Positions 1 through 7,505 are shown, numbered from the stretch's first letter. The stretch: 25,943 bases of DNA from Candidatus Levybacteria bacterium RIFCSPLOWO2_12_FULL_37_14 (GCA_001782645.1 MFPH01000054.1:1-25943); one strand, 5' to 3'. Notes: generated by a model from the sequence alone, not told the origin. Program-made: numbers and translations.

Positions 1-7
1 CGCCGAA

Positions 8-20
8 GTTCCGAAGGAAC
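8..20. repeat. small hairpin just upstream of tRNA-Gly
   Basis: GTTCC-GAA-GGAAC is a perfect 5-bp stem with a 3-nt loop. An outer CGCC (1-4) can pair with GGCG (24-27), which overlaps the tRNA 5' end. The shape resembles the three-base-loop hairpins beside other tRNAs in this window, although the sequence differs. The window edge prevents a view of what lies upstream. Confidence 0.5.
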
Positions 21-24
21 GTAG

Positions 25-95
25 GCGGGATTAGTTGATCGGTTCAACAGCTGCTTTCCAAGCAGCAAAGAGGGGTTCGACTCCCCTATCCCGCT
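25..95 (+). tRNA. tRNA-Gly(TCC)
   Basis: A complete cloverleaf can be drawn. The acceptor GCGGGAT (25-31) pairs with ATCCCGC (88-94). The D-stem is GTTG/CAAC, the anticodon stem is GCTGC/GCAGC with loop TTTCCAA, and the T-arm is AGGGG-TTCGACT-CCCCT. The discriminator is T95, usual for glycine, and CCA is not encoded. A small hairpin, GTTCC-GAA-GGAAC (8-20), lies four bases upstream. Confidence 0.97.
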
Positions 96-135
96 CAAAA
101 TTAGATAATTTAAAATGCAATTAAGTCCTCTTTCA

Positions 136-164
136 TTTACTTAGCTTCATTTTTGTAGTAAAAT
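136..164 (+). promoter_or_regulatory. putative promoter of the deiminase-like gene
   Basis: TTTACT (136-141), a 17-bp spacer and TAAAAT (159-164) lie ahead of the ATG at 183. The predicted start of transcription is near 171, giving a leader of about 12 nt without a Shine-Dalgarno sequence. The match is moderate. Confidence 0.4.
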
Positions 165-182
165 ACCAAGACTTTCAAATCT

Positions 183-1253
183 ATGACTATTGAACAAGGA
201 CCTACAGAGCATGAAGCTTCAAAACAAAGTGAGCGTCTTTTACCCGGACATAAACTTCTTTTGGCTGGACCGGGAAATCTATTGCCATTTAGTTTAGCAA
301 AAGAGAAATCACTATTTAGAGAGGAGATCATATTTGATGAGCATTTAATGCAGTCAATATTTATGGAATGGTACTCGATTTATAATTTATTTATAAATTT
401 AGTGAACAAGGATAATATTATTGTCTCCAAAACGGATACTACGATTGGAAAAAGCAATGAGGATTCCTCTATAAATTGGGAATCAATAGATTTACCTGAA
501 GAATTAAGTTTTGATGCAATAAAGATACCATTTTTATCACAAGCTTCTTCATGTTGGCCCAGGGACGCATATACATTGCTTGATGGTGAAGTTCTTGCAA
601 ATTTATTTGCTTGGGGCGCACCGCCCGAAGGAATAAAACTTTCGGGACTAGGAGAGCAAGGTAAAGTTCTTGTTAAGAATAAATCTATTTTAGTTACGCC
701 TGATGTGTGGAGAAAATCTAAAGATGAGATATTGGGATTGACACGGAATGGATTCAAAGTTGGGTGTTTGCCGTGCGTAGATACGTCTAAACAAAGTTAT
801 AAATTTACGGAGCTGCACATAGACGGACACAGTGCTTTGATTGAAGATAAAAATGGTACTTTGGTTTTGCTGGTGACGGATTCATATTCACATCAAGGGC
901 ATGATACTAGAAAGTTTATAAGACAAGCAGCGGAAACAGCGGAAGCGAGAATGGTGGAAGTTGATGACAGAAAACTTCCTCCGCTCGCTCTAAATTTAAT
1001 TCAGTTTGAAGATAGATCAATAGCGTTTACGAATTCAGAAGCTCGAGATTTAGAAGTTACGTTATCAGAGCTTGTTGGAAGCGATAAAATTTTTACAACT
1101 GAAATACCCCTCATTGAGCTACCGAAACATGCTCTTGGAGGAATGAGATGTCTAACAAATATCCTCCCTCCTGCTCTGAATAATTTGTTGACAAAGCAAG
1201 ATTGGCCAAGAGACAAACGAATGCCGGTTGATAAAGCTAATTGGAGGGTTTAA
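183..1253 (+). CDS. pentein-fold (arginine/agmatine deiminase-like) enzyme
   Basis: This 356-residue protein has no signal peptide or membrane segment and is probably cytosolic. Its motifs fit the guanidine-modifying pentein superfamily (arginine deiminase, agmatine deiminase, DDAH, amidinotransferases): WPRD at 125-128, ELHIDGH at 210-216 with the HxD pair, and GGMRCLTN around Cys323, the expected nucleophile. In that superfamily the Asp, His and Cys act on the guanidinium carbon of arginine-like substrates. The motif order is right, but the first 100 residues match nothing I recognise, so the substrate cannot be named. The start is the first ATG after a putative promoter and has no Shine-Dalgarno sequence. 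The gene follows tRNA-Gly, and its last 17 bp overlap the end of the convergent perM-like gene. Family assignment is likely; exact function is unknown. Confidence 0.7.
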   Translation: MTIEQGPTEHEASKQSERLLPGHKLLLAGPGNLLPFSLAKEKSLFREEIIFDEHLMQSIFMEWYSIYNLFINLVNKDNIIVSKTDTTIGKSNEDSSINWESIDLPEELSFDAIKIPFLSQASSCWPRDAYTLLDGEVLANLFAWGAPPEGIKLSGLGEQGKVLVKNKSILVTPDVWRKSKDEILGLTRNGFKVGCLPCVDTSKQSYKFTELHIDGHSALIEDKNGTLVLLVTDSYSHQGHDTRKFIRQAAETAEARMVEVDDRKLPPLALNLIQFEDRSIAFTNSEARDLEVTLSELVGSDKIFTTEIPLIELPKHALGGMRCLTNILPPALNNLLTKQDWPRDKRMPVDKANWRV

Positions 1254-2226
1254 AGCTTTTTGTAAGAATAAAAACCAAGGCTATAAGTGGAACTGCGAGT
1301 AAAGCTCCGAGAATTCCCAAAAATTTACTTCCGATTAGAACTCCGATAATAACTATAATGGGATTTAGTCCGACAGCTTTCTGCATGATTTTCGGAACAA
1401 GGATATGATTTTCAAGCGCTTGAAGCAAGATGTAGAAAATTACAACCGATACGGCAAGTCCGGGGGAAATAGTTAAGGCAACAATAACAGCCGGAACAGC
1501 TGAAATGATGGGTCCGATGGTCGGAACAATTTCCAAAATTCCCGCCAGTAGACCAAGAGGAAGAGCAAAGGGCAGACCTAGAAAAGTAAGTCCAATCCAT
1601 GTGCAGAAACCAATCGTAAAAGAAAGAACCAGTTGCCCCTGTAGCCACCATCCGATTTTGTTCTCAATTTGGACCATTGTTTTTAGAGCCTGATCCTGAT
1701 ATTTTTTCGGCCAGAGCGCTATAAGTTGTTTTTTCAGCGTTTCTCTTTGCAGCATTAGGTAAAAACTGATAACAAGTACGGTTAATGTGGAGAAAAAGCC
1801 GCTGAATATTTTACCGGTAACGCTTAAGGCATTTTTACCAAGAGCATTGATATCTGACTCAAAAACATTTTTAATACTGGATGCATCAATGCTGATATTG
1901 AAAGTTTTTGCTACCTGATCGATGTATTTTGGAAAGTTACTAAAAAGAAGCTCTATTTGAGATATGAAGAAAGGAATTAACGGAAAAATTAACAATACCA
2001 ATATAGCTATGGTTATCGTGTAAGGAATTATTACGGATAAAATTCTTGGGATACGTTTTCGGATTAAAAAATCCGAAAAAGGAGATAGGGCCGCCATTAT
2101 TATAAAGGAAATAAAAATAATAATTAGTATCCCGCTTAATTCAATTGCCAGCCAAAATAGCGCAATTACAATAAGCGCAGCCAGAAAATGGTTGTTTATT
2201 AAATATTTGACGACAGGATTGCTCAT
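1237..2226 (-). CDS. PerM/AI-2E family (UPF0118) membrane protein
   Basis: The product of about 329 residues is highly hydrophobic, with N-terminal helices, a less hydrophobic loop at roughly 90-150, and a C-terminal helical bundle. The C-terminal half carries the family signature: a Gly/Pro-rich stretch with LEIVPTIGPIISAVPA, and GLNPIIVIIGVLIGS near the end. The length fits the family (about 330-370). Members are thought to export small solutes or signals or act as antiporters; the substrate here cannot be read. I prefer the ATG at 2226. An upstream in-frame TTG (2235) lies only 5 nt from the -10 box and would sit at the transcription start. The 3' end overlaps the convergent deiminase-like gene by 17 bp. 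Confidence 0.88.
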   Translation of the reverse strand: MSNPVVKYLINNHFLAALIVIALFWLAIELSGILIIIFISFIIMAALSPFSDFLIRKRIPRILSVIIPYTITIAILVLLIFPLIPFFISQIELLFSNFPKYIDQVAKTFNISIDASSIKNVFESDINALGKNALSVTGKIFSGFFSTLTVLVISFYLMLQRETLKKQLIALWPKKYQDQALKTMVQIENKIGWWLQGQLVLSFTIGFCTWIGLTFLGLPFALPLGLLAGILEIVPTIGPIISAVPAVIVALTISPGLAVSVVIFYILLQALENHILVPKIMQKAVGLNPIIVIIGVLIGSKFLGILGALLAVPLIALVFILTKSFKPSN

Positions 2227-2240
2227 AATCTCCAATATTT

Positions 2241-2269
2241 AGTATATGTAAAGCAAATACTTATGTCAA
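2241..2269 (-). promoter_or_regulatory. promoter of the perM-like gene
   Basis: TTGACA (2264-2269), a 17-bp spacer and TATACT (2241-2246) read on the minus strand. The predicted transcript starts near 2234, 8 nt before the ATG at 2226. A GGAG only 3 nt before the ATG is too close to be a normal Shine-Dalgarno sequence. The -35 box lies just beyond the 3' end of tRNA-His. Confidence 0.8.
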
Positions 2270-2276
2270 AATAAAT

Positions 2277-2353
2277 TGGGGTGGGCGACGGGAGTCGAAC
2301 CCGCAACCGTCAGGTCCACAACCTGATGCTCTAGCCATTGAGCTACGCCCACC
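2277..2353 (-). tRNA. tRNA-His(GTG), CCA encoded
   Basis: The minus strand folds with acceptor GTGGGCG/CGCCCAC, D-arm GCTC/GAGC, anticodon stem TCAGG/CCTGA with loop TTGTGGA (anticodon GTG), and T-arm GCGGG-TTCGACT-CCCGT. The extra G-1 typical of tRNA-His is at 2353 and pairs with C73 at 2280. CCA follows in the DNA (2279-2277), unlike the other four tRNAs here. A TTCTGC-type hairpin abuts the 5' end. Confidence 0.97.
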
Positions 2354-2370
2354 ATTCTGCAGAGCAGAAT
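2354..2370. repeat. tRNA-abutting hairpin, copy 1
   Basis: ATTCTGC-AGA-GCAGAAT is a perfect 7-bp stem with a 3-nt loop. It fills the space between the GIY-YIG stop codon (2372-2374) and the first base of tRNA-His (2353). It belongs to the TTCTGC-N3-GCAGAA set seen four times in this window. Confidence 0.8.
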
Positions 2371-2371
2371 T

Positions 2372-2635
2372 CTATTCTAGCTTATCATAATTCTCTAAAA
2401 TTATTTTTCTTAATCTATATCCGAAACCAGATTTTAGAAACTGCTCTCTTTTATCTGCACACAACTTACAATAAAAATTTTCGAAATAAACCAAACGCCA
2501 TGGGCGATTTGCTTTTGTATATTTTGAAAGCCCATCGTTATGCTCCTTTAGTCTAAATTCTATATCTTTTACCGTTAATCCTACATACGTCTTGCTTTTG
2601 TCACGCAAGCTCTTCAAAAAGTAAACTTTATACAT
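2372..2635 (-). CDS. small GIY-YIG domain protein (YhbQ/COG2827-like)
   Basis: This 87-residue protein is a stand-alone GIY-YIG nuclease domain. The VYFL and TYVG strands (residues 4-19) form the GIY-YIG motif. An Arg follows in RLKEHNDG, and a Glu lies in REQFLKSG. The short length is normal for the UPF0213/YhbQ group, whose cellular role is poorly defined; members are structure-related to UvrC and homing nucleases. The gene sits between tRNA-Arg(TCT) and tRNA-His, with a TTCTGC-type hairpin on each side. No Shine-Dalgarno sequence is visible before the ATG. A possible -10 (TAATCT) ends 8 nt upstream, but no good -35 is seen. It may also be transcribed from the tRNA-Arg promoter. Confidence 0.88.
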   Translation of the reverse strand: MYKVYFLKSLRDKSKTYVGLTVKDIEFRLKEHNDGLSKYTKANRPWRLVYFENFYCKLCADKREQFLKSGFGYRLRKIILENYDKLE

Positions 2636-2668
2636 TATGATTCAGATTAAAAGTAAAAGCACAAAGAA

Positions 2669-2683
2669 ATCTGCTTTGCAGAT
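2669..2683 (-). terminator. tRNA-abutting hairpin, copy 2, terminator-like
   Basis: ATCTGC-(3 nt)-GCAGAT is a 6-bp stem lying one base beyond the discriminator of tRNA-Arg(TCT). On the minus strand it is followed by a T-rich run, so it could act as the tRNA terminator. It also belongs to the TTCTGC-N3-GCAGAA set. Confidence 0.6.
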
Positions 2684-2684
2684 G

Positions 2685-2757
2685 TGCGCCCAGAGGGAAT
2701 CGAACCCCCAACCATTTCGTTAGAACCGAAGTGCTCTATCCGTTGAGCTATGGGCGC
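2685..2757 (-). tRNA. tRNA-Arg(TCT)
   Basis: The acceptor GCGCCCA pairs with TGGGCGC. The D-arm is GCTC/GAGC, the anticodon loop is GTTCTAA (TCT), and the T-arm is GGGGG-TTCGATT-CCCTC. The discriminator is A. The outermost anticodon-stem pair is a C-A mismatch. CCA is not encoded. Confidence 0.96.
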
Positions 2758-2767
2758 CTATGAGTGT

Positions 2768-2797
2768 ATTTTACAGTATTAAAGCATATATTGTAAA
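2768..2797 (-). promoter_or_regulatory. putative promoter of tRNA-Arg(TCT)
   Basis: TTTACA (2792-2797), an 18-bp spacer and TAAAAT (2768-2773) read on the minus strand. The -10 box ends 10 bp before the mature tRNA 5' end, so the precursor leader would be only a few bases long. Confidence 0.55.
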
Positions 2798-2808
2798 TAA
2801 ATGAGAAA

Positions 2809-3477
2809 TTACTTGGTAAGTTTGAGGGTGGTTAGCATTTGATTAAAAAGATTTAAATAGGCGTCTTTGGCATTGAAAATAAGCGTATTGGATCCAAAAG
2901 GAACAATAACATTGGTAGCTTTGTAACCATTGGAGTCTTTGCTGTCTTTTTTCGTAGCACTAACTGATGCAGCCGTAATAGCTGTTCCGGCTTGCGGATC
3001 CAAAGCTAAAGCTTCCAGATAAGTTCTCGTGCCGTACGAGAGAGTTATAGATAAAGTTCCCGCTTTAGTTGCTGTGGGATTAAATACAATATATTCTAAG
3101 ATTTTCGGATCCGTTTGGGTAATTGTCTTAGCTGTCCAATTGGTGGGATATTTAACAGAATAAGAATATTTGGAGCTAGTGAAAGCACTCCAAGTTGCTG
3201 TTGGGTTAACGGGAATAATAATAGTTGGAGTTGGTGTTAATGTTGATGTAGACGGGGCATCGGTAATTACTGTTTGCGGTGAAGATATTGGGGTGGGAAT
3301 TGGGGGAATATTTTCGGAAGCAAGCTTACTTGAAGGAGGATGGCTATCTACTGCCAATAAATATGTTGTCATGCCAACAGAAGATGTGAAGAAAAATGCG
3401 AACAAGATGGCCCAAAATTTATTTATTGATAAGAATAATTTTAGTTTTGAGAAAGTATTTTTTTGAGCAGGTTCCAT
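2809..3477 (-). CDS. membrane-anchored protein with PsbP/lipocalin-like domain
   Basis: The 222-residue product has a cytoplasmic N-terminus, one transmembrane helix (about 20-43), a Pro/Ser/Thr-rich linker (44-95) and an extracellular domain (96-222). The domain starts with a YSVKYPTNW motif, which recurs in PsbP-like and related small lipid-binding-type domains of CPR exported proteins. It ends in short beta-strand and helical segments. No catalytic residues can be identified. The ATG start is supported by a TTGACA promoter whose -10 box ends 7 nt before it, with no Shine-Dalgarno sequence. The gene lies downstream of rarA on the same strand but has its own promoter. The ligand and role are unknown; it probably acts on the cell surface. 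Confidence 0.72.
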   Translation of the reverse strand: MEPAQKNTFSKLKLFLSINKFWAILFAFFFTSSVGMTTYLLAVDSHPPSSKLASENIPPIPTPISSPQTVITDAPSTSTLTPTPTIIIPVNPTATWSAFTSSKYSYSVKYPTNWTAKTITQTDPKILEYIVFNPTATKAGTLSITLSYGTRTYLEALALDPQAGTAITAASVSATKKDSKDSNGYKATNVIVPFGSNTLIFNAKDAYLNLFNQMLTTLKLTK

Positions 3478-3484
3478 TGATTAA

Positions 3485-3514
3485 ATCATCACACAGATAA
3501 ATAATATTTGTCAA
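3485..3514 (-). promoter_or_regulatory. leaderless-type promoter of the PsbP-like gene
   Basis: TTGACA (3509-3514), an 18-bp spacer and GATGAT (3485-3490) preceded by an extended TGn read on the minus strand. Seven bases separate the -10 box from the ATG (3475-3477), so the transcript should start at or beside the start codon. Confidence 0.75.
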
Positions 3515-3519
3515 TGTGA

Positions 3520-4722
3520 TTAGGGCTGGAAAAATTTTCGGTTTTTCAATCTTTCCGGAAGAAAAGATACATCTGTTTTGGGACCGACGTATTTGTTGCT
3601 CCAAATGTAATCTTTGGCGTAACCAAGATTTTTCATAAGTTTTGTCGGAGCGTTTCTCAAATGAAGAGGAATCGGCTCATTGGGAAATTCATAAACCGCT
3701 TCTTTAGCTCTTCCTAAGGCATTTGCAACAGCGCGGGATTTCTTGGCAGTTGCCAGATACAGCGTTGCATGAGCTAAGGTAAGTTGCGCTTCCGGCATAC
3801 CGATTTTATGCACTGCTTCAAAGGCTGCATTTGCCTGAATTAGCGCTCCCCTGTCTGCTAAGCCGATATCTTCGGATGCCAGGATTATCATTCTCCTGGC
3901 GATAAACTTTGGATCCTCTCCGTTCTCCAGCATTCTTGCCAAATAATACAAAGCGGCATCAGGGTCGGACCCTCGCACGGACTTAATATAAGCGCTAACA
4001 ATATTGTAATGCTCGTCGGCTTTCTTATCATATAGGCCAGCGGATCTTGTTTGAAAAACTTCCTTAATTATTTCATTAGCAATTTCTTTATTATTAAAAT
4101 TTGTTACTGCAATCTCCAAAGCATTCAGCATGATTCTGGCATCCTGTCCGCACAGTCTAATTAATAATTCTTTTGCATCTTTCGTGACCGTTTTTTTATA
4201 TTTTCCAAGTCCTCTTTTTTTGTCTTTCAAAGCGATATTCAAAATTTTTTCAAGATTTTTTTCATCTAAACCTTTCAGAACGAAAATTCTGCATCTGGAT
4301 AAAAGAGGATTGATTATTTCAAAGGAAGGATTTTCCGTAGTTGCTCCAATTAAAGTTATTAGGCTTGATTCAACATGGGGCAGAAGTCCGTCCTGCTGGG
4401 CTTTATTCCAGCGATGAATCTCGTCAAGAAACAAAATTGTCTTTTTGTTATTTTCTTGATTATCTTTTGCGATACTTATAATTTTTCTTAGGTCATCTTT
4501 TCCTGTCTGAACGGCAGAAAGAGCATGAAAGTCAGAATCGGTAGTTTTGGCAATAATGTAGGCAAGAGTTGTTTTTCCCGACCCCGGAGGTCCCCACAAA
4601 ATCATTGAGAAAAGAGTTTTGCTTTGGATCATCCGATTTAGAATTTTGCCTGGTCCGACTAAATGTTCCTGTCCGAAAAATTCTTCCAAATTCTGAGGCC
4701 TAAGCTTATATGCTAAATTCAT
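3520..4722 (-). CDS. rarA: replication-associated recombination protein A (RarA/MgsA AAA+ ATPase)
   Basis: The 400-residue AAA+ protein opens with the family's LAYKLRPQNLEEFFGQEHL. It has Walker A GPPGSGKTT (44-52), Walker B LFLDEIHR (97-104) and the sensor-1 stretch GATTENPSFE. The C-terminal tetramerisation part is typical of RarA/WRNIP1 (SVRGSDPDAALYYLARM, RRMIILASEDIGLAD). RarA acts at stalled replication forks with single-strand-binding protein. The length is slightly below the usual 430-445. Its ATG overlaps the stop of the upstream HAD gene by four bases (ATGA), so the two are translationally coupled. No strong Shine-Dalgarno sequence is seen. Confidence 0.96.
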   Translation of the reverse strand: MNLAYKLRPQNLEEFFGQEHLVGPGKILNRMIQSKTLFSMILWGPPGSGKTTLAYIIAKTTDSDFHALSAVQTGKDDLRKIISIAKDNQENNKKTILFLDEIHRWNKAQQDGLLPHVESSLITLIGATTENPSFEIINPLLSRCRIFVLKGLDEKNLEKILNIALKDKKRGLGKYKKTVTKDAKELLIRLCGQDARIMLNALEIAVTNFNNKEIANEIIKEVFQTRSAGLYDKKADEHYNIVSAYIKSVRGSDPDAALYYLARMLENGEDPKFIARRMIILASEDIGLADRGALIQANAAFEAVHKIGMPEAQLTLAHATLYLATAKKSRAVANALGRAKEAVYEFPNEPIPLHLRNAPTKLMKNLGYAKDYIWSNKYVGPKTDVSFLPERLKNRKFFQP

Positions 4723-5525
4723 AAACTTTTCAAAAACTCCAAAGTTCCTTTTTCAAATTTGTTTTTTGTGATTTTTACCGGAAATTCCCTATTGATATTC
4801 ATATTATTTTCCCCTACATGAACATGCATTATTGGAAATCCCTGAATGTGCAATTCTTCTGCCATTTTAAAGTCAGCTTTCTGGTCTCCAATAGTTATAA
4901 ATTTTTGAATTTTTATTTTTCTTTCTTTTAGAATGTCAAGAATTCTTTTTAATCCAAGATGTTTACCAACGCCTCTCGTGTCGACATCTATAGCGATTGG
5001 GTTAGGCGTTAAAAAAAGCTTGTCGGTTAGGTGATATTTTTTAATAAGTAAATTCACTTCAGGGATTAAGGATTTTTGATCTTTTTTATATTTTTCAATG
5101 TCATACCCATCGTTCATCTCAACCGTAATAGCTGTTTTTTTACCTTCATCAAGAAACATAGATTCAGAATATTTGGAGACAGCGAGTTTCCCAATCTCTT
5201 CTTTAAGATTTAGTGAAACAGATAAAGACTTATTTATATGCTGTTGAGGATTTCCATTCTCATCAAAAGTTAGCCATGAGCCGCCTTTTTCGCCAACGAT
5301 AATAAGATTTTTTATGAATGGTTTAATTTTGGAATCAGTTATAAGAGTCTTTACGCCTCTTTTGATTATCCAATCTAGAGATCTACCTGTATTAAGGGCA
5401 ATCGGATTGCCATTCTTAAGCTCTTCAGCTATATATTTTAATATTGTTGGATTTGATGTTTTTTCTTTTAAATCAGATATGACACCATCAATATCAAAAA
5501 TTAGCATTTGGTCAACAGTTTTCAT
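4719..5525 (-). CDS. HAD-superfamily phosphatase (Cof/sucrose-phosphatase-like)
   Basis: The 268-residue protein has HAD motif I DIDGVISD (Asp11, Asp13), motif II in LNTGRS, a conserved Lys in the VGKHLGLKRIL stretch, and motif IV GDQKAD. The cap inserted between motifs II and III places it with the C2-capped sugar-phosphate phosphatases (Cof, trehalose- or sucrose-phosphatase types). The substrate cannot be inferred. It is co-directional with typA, whose stop lies 11 nt upstream, and overlaps rarA by ATGA. A promoter inside the end of typA appears to drive it. Its -10 box contains the typA stop codon and ends 10 nt before the ATG. Confidence 0.85.
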   Translation of the reverse strand: MKTVDQMLIFDIDGVISDLKEKTSNPTILKYIAEELKNGNPIALNTGRSLDWIIKRGVKTLITDSKIKPFIKNLIIVGEKGGSWLTFDENGNPQQHINKSLSVSLNLKEEIGKLAVSKYSESMFLDEGKKTAITVEMNDGYDIEKYKKDQKSLIPEVNLLIKKYHLTDKLFLTPNPIAIDVDTRGVGKHLGLKRILDILKERKIKIQKFITIGDQKADFKMAEELHIQGFPIMHVHVGENNMNINREFPVKITKNKFEKGTLEFLKSL

Positions 5526-5535
5526 AACTGGGGTT

Positions 5536-5565
5536 ATTATACTCTTGCGGCGCGGACGCGATCAA
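5536..5565 (-). promoter_or_regulatory. promoter of the HAD-rarA pair, inside the typA 3' end
   Basis: TTGATC (5560-5565), an 18-bp spacer and a perfect TATAAT (5536-5541) read on the minus strand. The TAA stop of typA (5537-5539) is part of the -10 box. Ten bases separate the box from the HAD ATG. Confidence 0.7.
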
Positions 5566-7351
5566 GTTTGGAAAGAAATTTTTTGCGAAGCCTTAAGCTT
5601 TTTGGAGTGACTTCCAACAGTTCGTCATCTTCCAGGAAATCTAAATATTGTTCGAGACTCATTTTTAGCGCAGGGGTTAAAGCAATTGCGATGTCTGAAT
5701 TTGCAGCTCGCATATTGGTTAAGTGTTTTCCTTTGGCTACGTTTATCTCAATGTCATCGACTCTCGTATTGAGACCGATGATCATTCCTTCATAAACCGC
5801 TGTTCCCGGATCTACAAAAGTTATTCCTCTTCCCTGCGCATTTTCAAGGCCGAAAGTTAATGCTACCCCCGGTTCCGATGCAATTAAAACTCCATTTCTA
5901 ATTTTCGGAAGAAGGGGCGTGAGAGGTTCGTATTTATCAAACATAGTATTTATTACGGCTGTTCCCTTAGTATTGGTAAGTAAAATATTTCGCAGTCCCA
6001 AAAGATTTTTGGAGGGAATTTTATATTCAAAGCGGGTAGAGCCTTTTCCGTCAGCATTCATATTGGTCATTTGACCCCTTCTTTCTCCTAACTCTCTTGA
6101 GACAACTCCTTGGAATTCATCGGGAACGTCGATTATTAAATCTTCAACCGGTTCCATTTCTACTCCGTCCACTATTTTCGTAATTACTTCCGGTTTTTCA
6201 ACCTGAAATTCGTAACCTTCACGCCTTATGGTTTCGATCAGGACTGACAAGTGCAATTCTCCTCTGCCGGAAACCACAAATTTGTCCTCCATAACCGCTA
6301 ATTTCATACTGATATTTGTTTCCAATTCTTTAACCAATCTTTCATAAACCTGACGGGAATTGGAAAACTTTCCCTCTTTTCCGGCAAATGGGCTGGTATT
6401 CGCAAAAAGAGCAATTTTGATTGTAGGCTCTTCAATAGAAATGCGAGGTAAAGCAACGGGATTGCTTGGGTCAGTAATGGTGTCTCCTATGGTTACATTG
6501 TCAATTCCCGTTATATCAACTATTTCCCCTGCTTCCACTTTCTCAACTTCGTCTTTTTTAAGTCCGCGATTAATAAAAATATTTTCTATCTTGGCCGGAA
6601 TTTTTTCATTTTTCGCATTAATCAGTAGAACCGCTTGTCCTTTCTCCAAGCTGCCGGATCTTATTCTGCCAATTACATGTTTTCCCTTGTGTGTATCAAA
6701 ATCCAATGAAGTTGCAATCATTTTGAAAGGGCCTTTTTCAACTGTTGGAGCCGGAATATAGTCTACAATTGTTTGCATAACCACATCCAAACTAGTGCTT
6801 TTTCGCACATCTTCCAATTTTACAGCAGCTTTTCCTTCACGGCCTATTGCGTACAAAACCGGAAAATTCAATTGATTCGAATCGGTTGCCAATTCCAAAA
6901 ATAAATCATTTGTTTTCTCAAAGGAATCTCGTATGTCAGCCAGTTTTTTATCTATTTTATTTATAATTACAATTACTTTTAGTCCCATTCCAAGGGCTTT
7001 TTTAAGCACGAATTTTGTCTGAGGCATTGGCCCCTCTAAAGCATCAATAATTAATAATGCCCCATCCGCCATATTGAGAGTTCTTTCTACTTCTCCTGAA
7101 AAATCCGCATGCCCTGGAGTGTCAATAATATTTATTTTGTAATCCCCGTAATTTATGGCAGTATTTTTGGCAAGAATTGTAATCCCCCGCTCTCTTTCCA
7201 GGGGATTTGAGTCAAGAATGGTTGTTTGCTGCATTTCAGCTTCATTGGCGCGGAAGGCGTTAAACTGTTTAAGCATGAAATCTACAAGCGTAGTTTTACC
7301 ATGGTCAACATGGGCAATAACAGCGATATTTCTGATGTTTTCTGCTTTCAT
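5537..7351 (-). CDS. typA: ribosome-associated GTPase TypA/BipA
   Basis: The 604-residue translational GTPase has the normal TypA length. The G domain shows AHVDHGKTT (G1), RGITI (G2), DTPGHADF (G3) and NKIDK (G4). Next come the EF-Tu-like domain II, the two EF-G-like domains with SGRGELHLSVLIE, and the TypA-specific C-terminal domain with NMNADGKGSTRFEYKIPSKNLLG in segments. BipA binds the 70S ribosome near the A site and supports ribosome assembly and growth under stress. The start is the only sensible ATG. No clear Shine-Dalgarno or promoter was found. A strong hairpin (7369-7395) lies 18 nt upstream in the leader. Confidence 0.98.
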   Translation of the reverse strand: MKAENIRNIAVIAHVDHGKTTLVDFMLKQFNAFRANEAEMQQTTILDSNPLERERGITILAKNTAINYGDYKINIIDTPGHADFSGEVERTLNMADGALLIIDALEGPMPQTKFVLKKALGMGLKVIVIINKIDKKLADIRDSFEKTNDLFLELATDSNQLNFPVLYAIGREGKAAVKLEDVRKSTSLDVVMQTIVDYIPAPTVEKGPFKMIATSLDFDTHKGKHVIGRIRSGSLEKGQAVLLINAKNEKIPAKIENIFINRGLKKDEVEKVEAGEIVDITGIDNVTIGDTITDPSNPVALPRISIEEPTIKIALFANTSPFAGKEGKFSNSRQVYERLVKELETNISMKLAVMEDKFVVSGRGELHLSVLIETIRREGYEFQVEKPEVITKIVDGVEMEPVEDLIIDVPDEFQGVVSRELGERRGQMTNMNADGKGSTRFEYKIPSKNLLGLRNILLTNTKGTAVINTMFDKYEPLTPLLPKIRNGVLIASEPGVALTFGLENAQGRGITFVDPGTAVYEGMIIGLNTRVDDIEINVAKGKHLTNMRAANSDIAIALTPALKMSLEQYLDFLEDDELLEVTPKSLRLRKKFLSKLDRVRAARV

Positions 7352-7368
7352 ATTTCGATAAACTCAAT

Positions 7369-7395
7369 ATGACCCTGAATTTATTGAAGGGTCAT
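7369..7395. repeat. hairpin upstream of typA
   Basis: ATGACCCT (7369-7376) and AGGGTCAT (7388-7395) form an 8-bp stem with an 11-nt loop. An A-run (7396-7402) follows on the plus strand, so it is not a standard terminator in either direction. It could be a structured 5' leader of typA. Confidence 0.6.
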
Positions 7396-7401
7396 AAAAA
7401 A

Positions 7402-7458
7402 ACCTTCCTTTGCCTCATCCTACGCTAAGCTCAGGATGATAAGAAAGCTTCGGAAGGG
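7402..7458. repeat. REP-like nested palindrome (TCATCCT/AGGATGA family)
   Basis: TCATCCT (7415-7421) pairs with AGGATGA (7433-7439), and outer CCTTCC (7403-7408) pairs with GGAAGG (7452-7457). The loop contains GCTAAGCTC. The CAGGATGA half resembles the right end of the element at 14631-14697. With the adjacent hairpin it occupies most of the typA-deacetylase spacer. Confidence 0.65.
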
Positions 7459-7505
7459 TAAATTAGACTACTAAATCTAATTATACCACAAACTCAGGCC
7501 GGCAG

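Noticed and set aside
2338..2556. Plus-strand frame opposite the first GIY-YIG gene
   Set aside because: It is antisense to a recognisable gene and overlaps tRNA-His; no family features.
6874..6883. GATTCGAATC, the core of the TrpR-flanking palindrome, inside typA
   Set aside because: Only 10 bp match, it lies in conserved coding sequence, and it is not near a promoter. Chance is sufficient.
7369..7402. Rho-independent terminator
   Set aside because: The hairpin is followed by A residues on the plus strand and preceded by T residues on the minus strand, so neither direction has a T-run after the stem.
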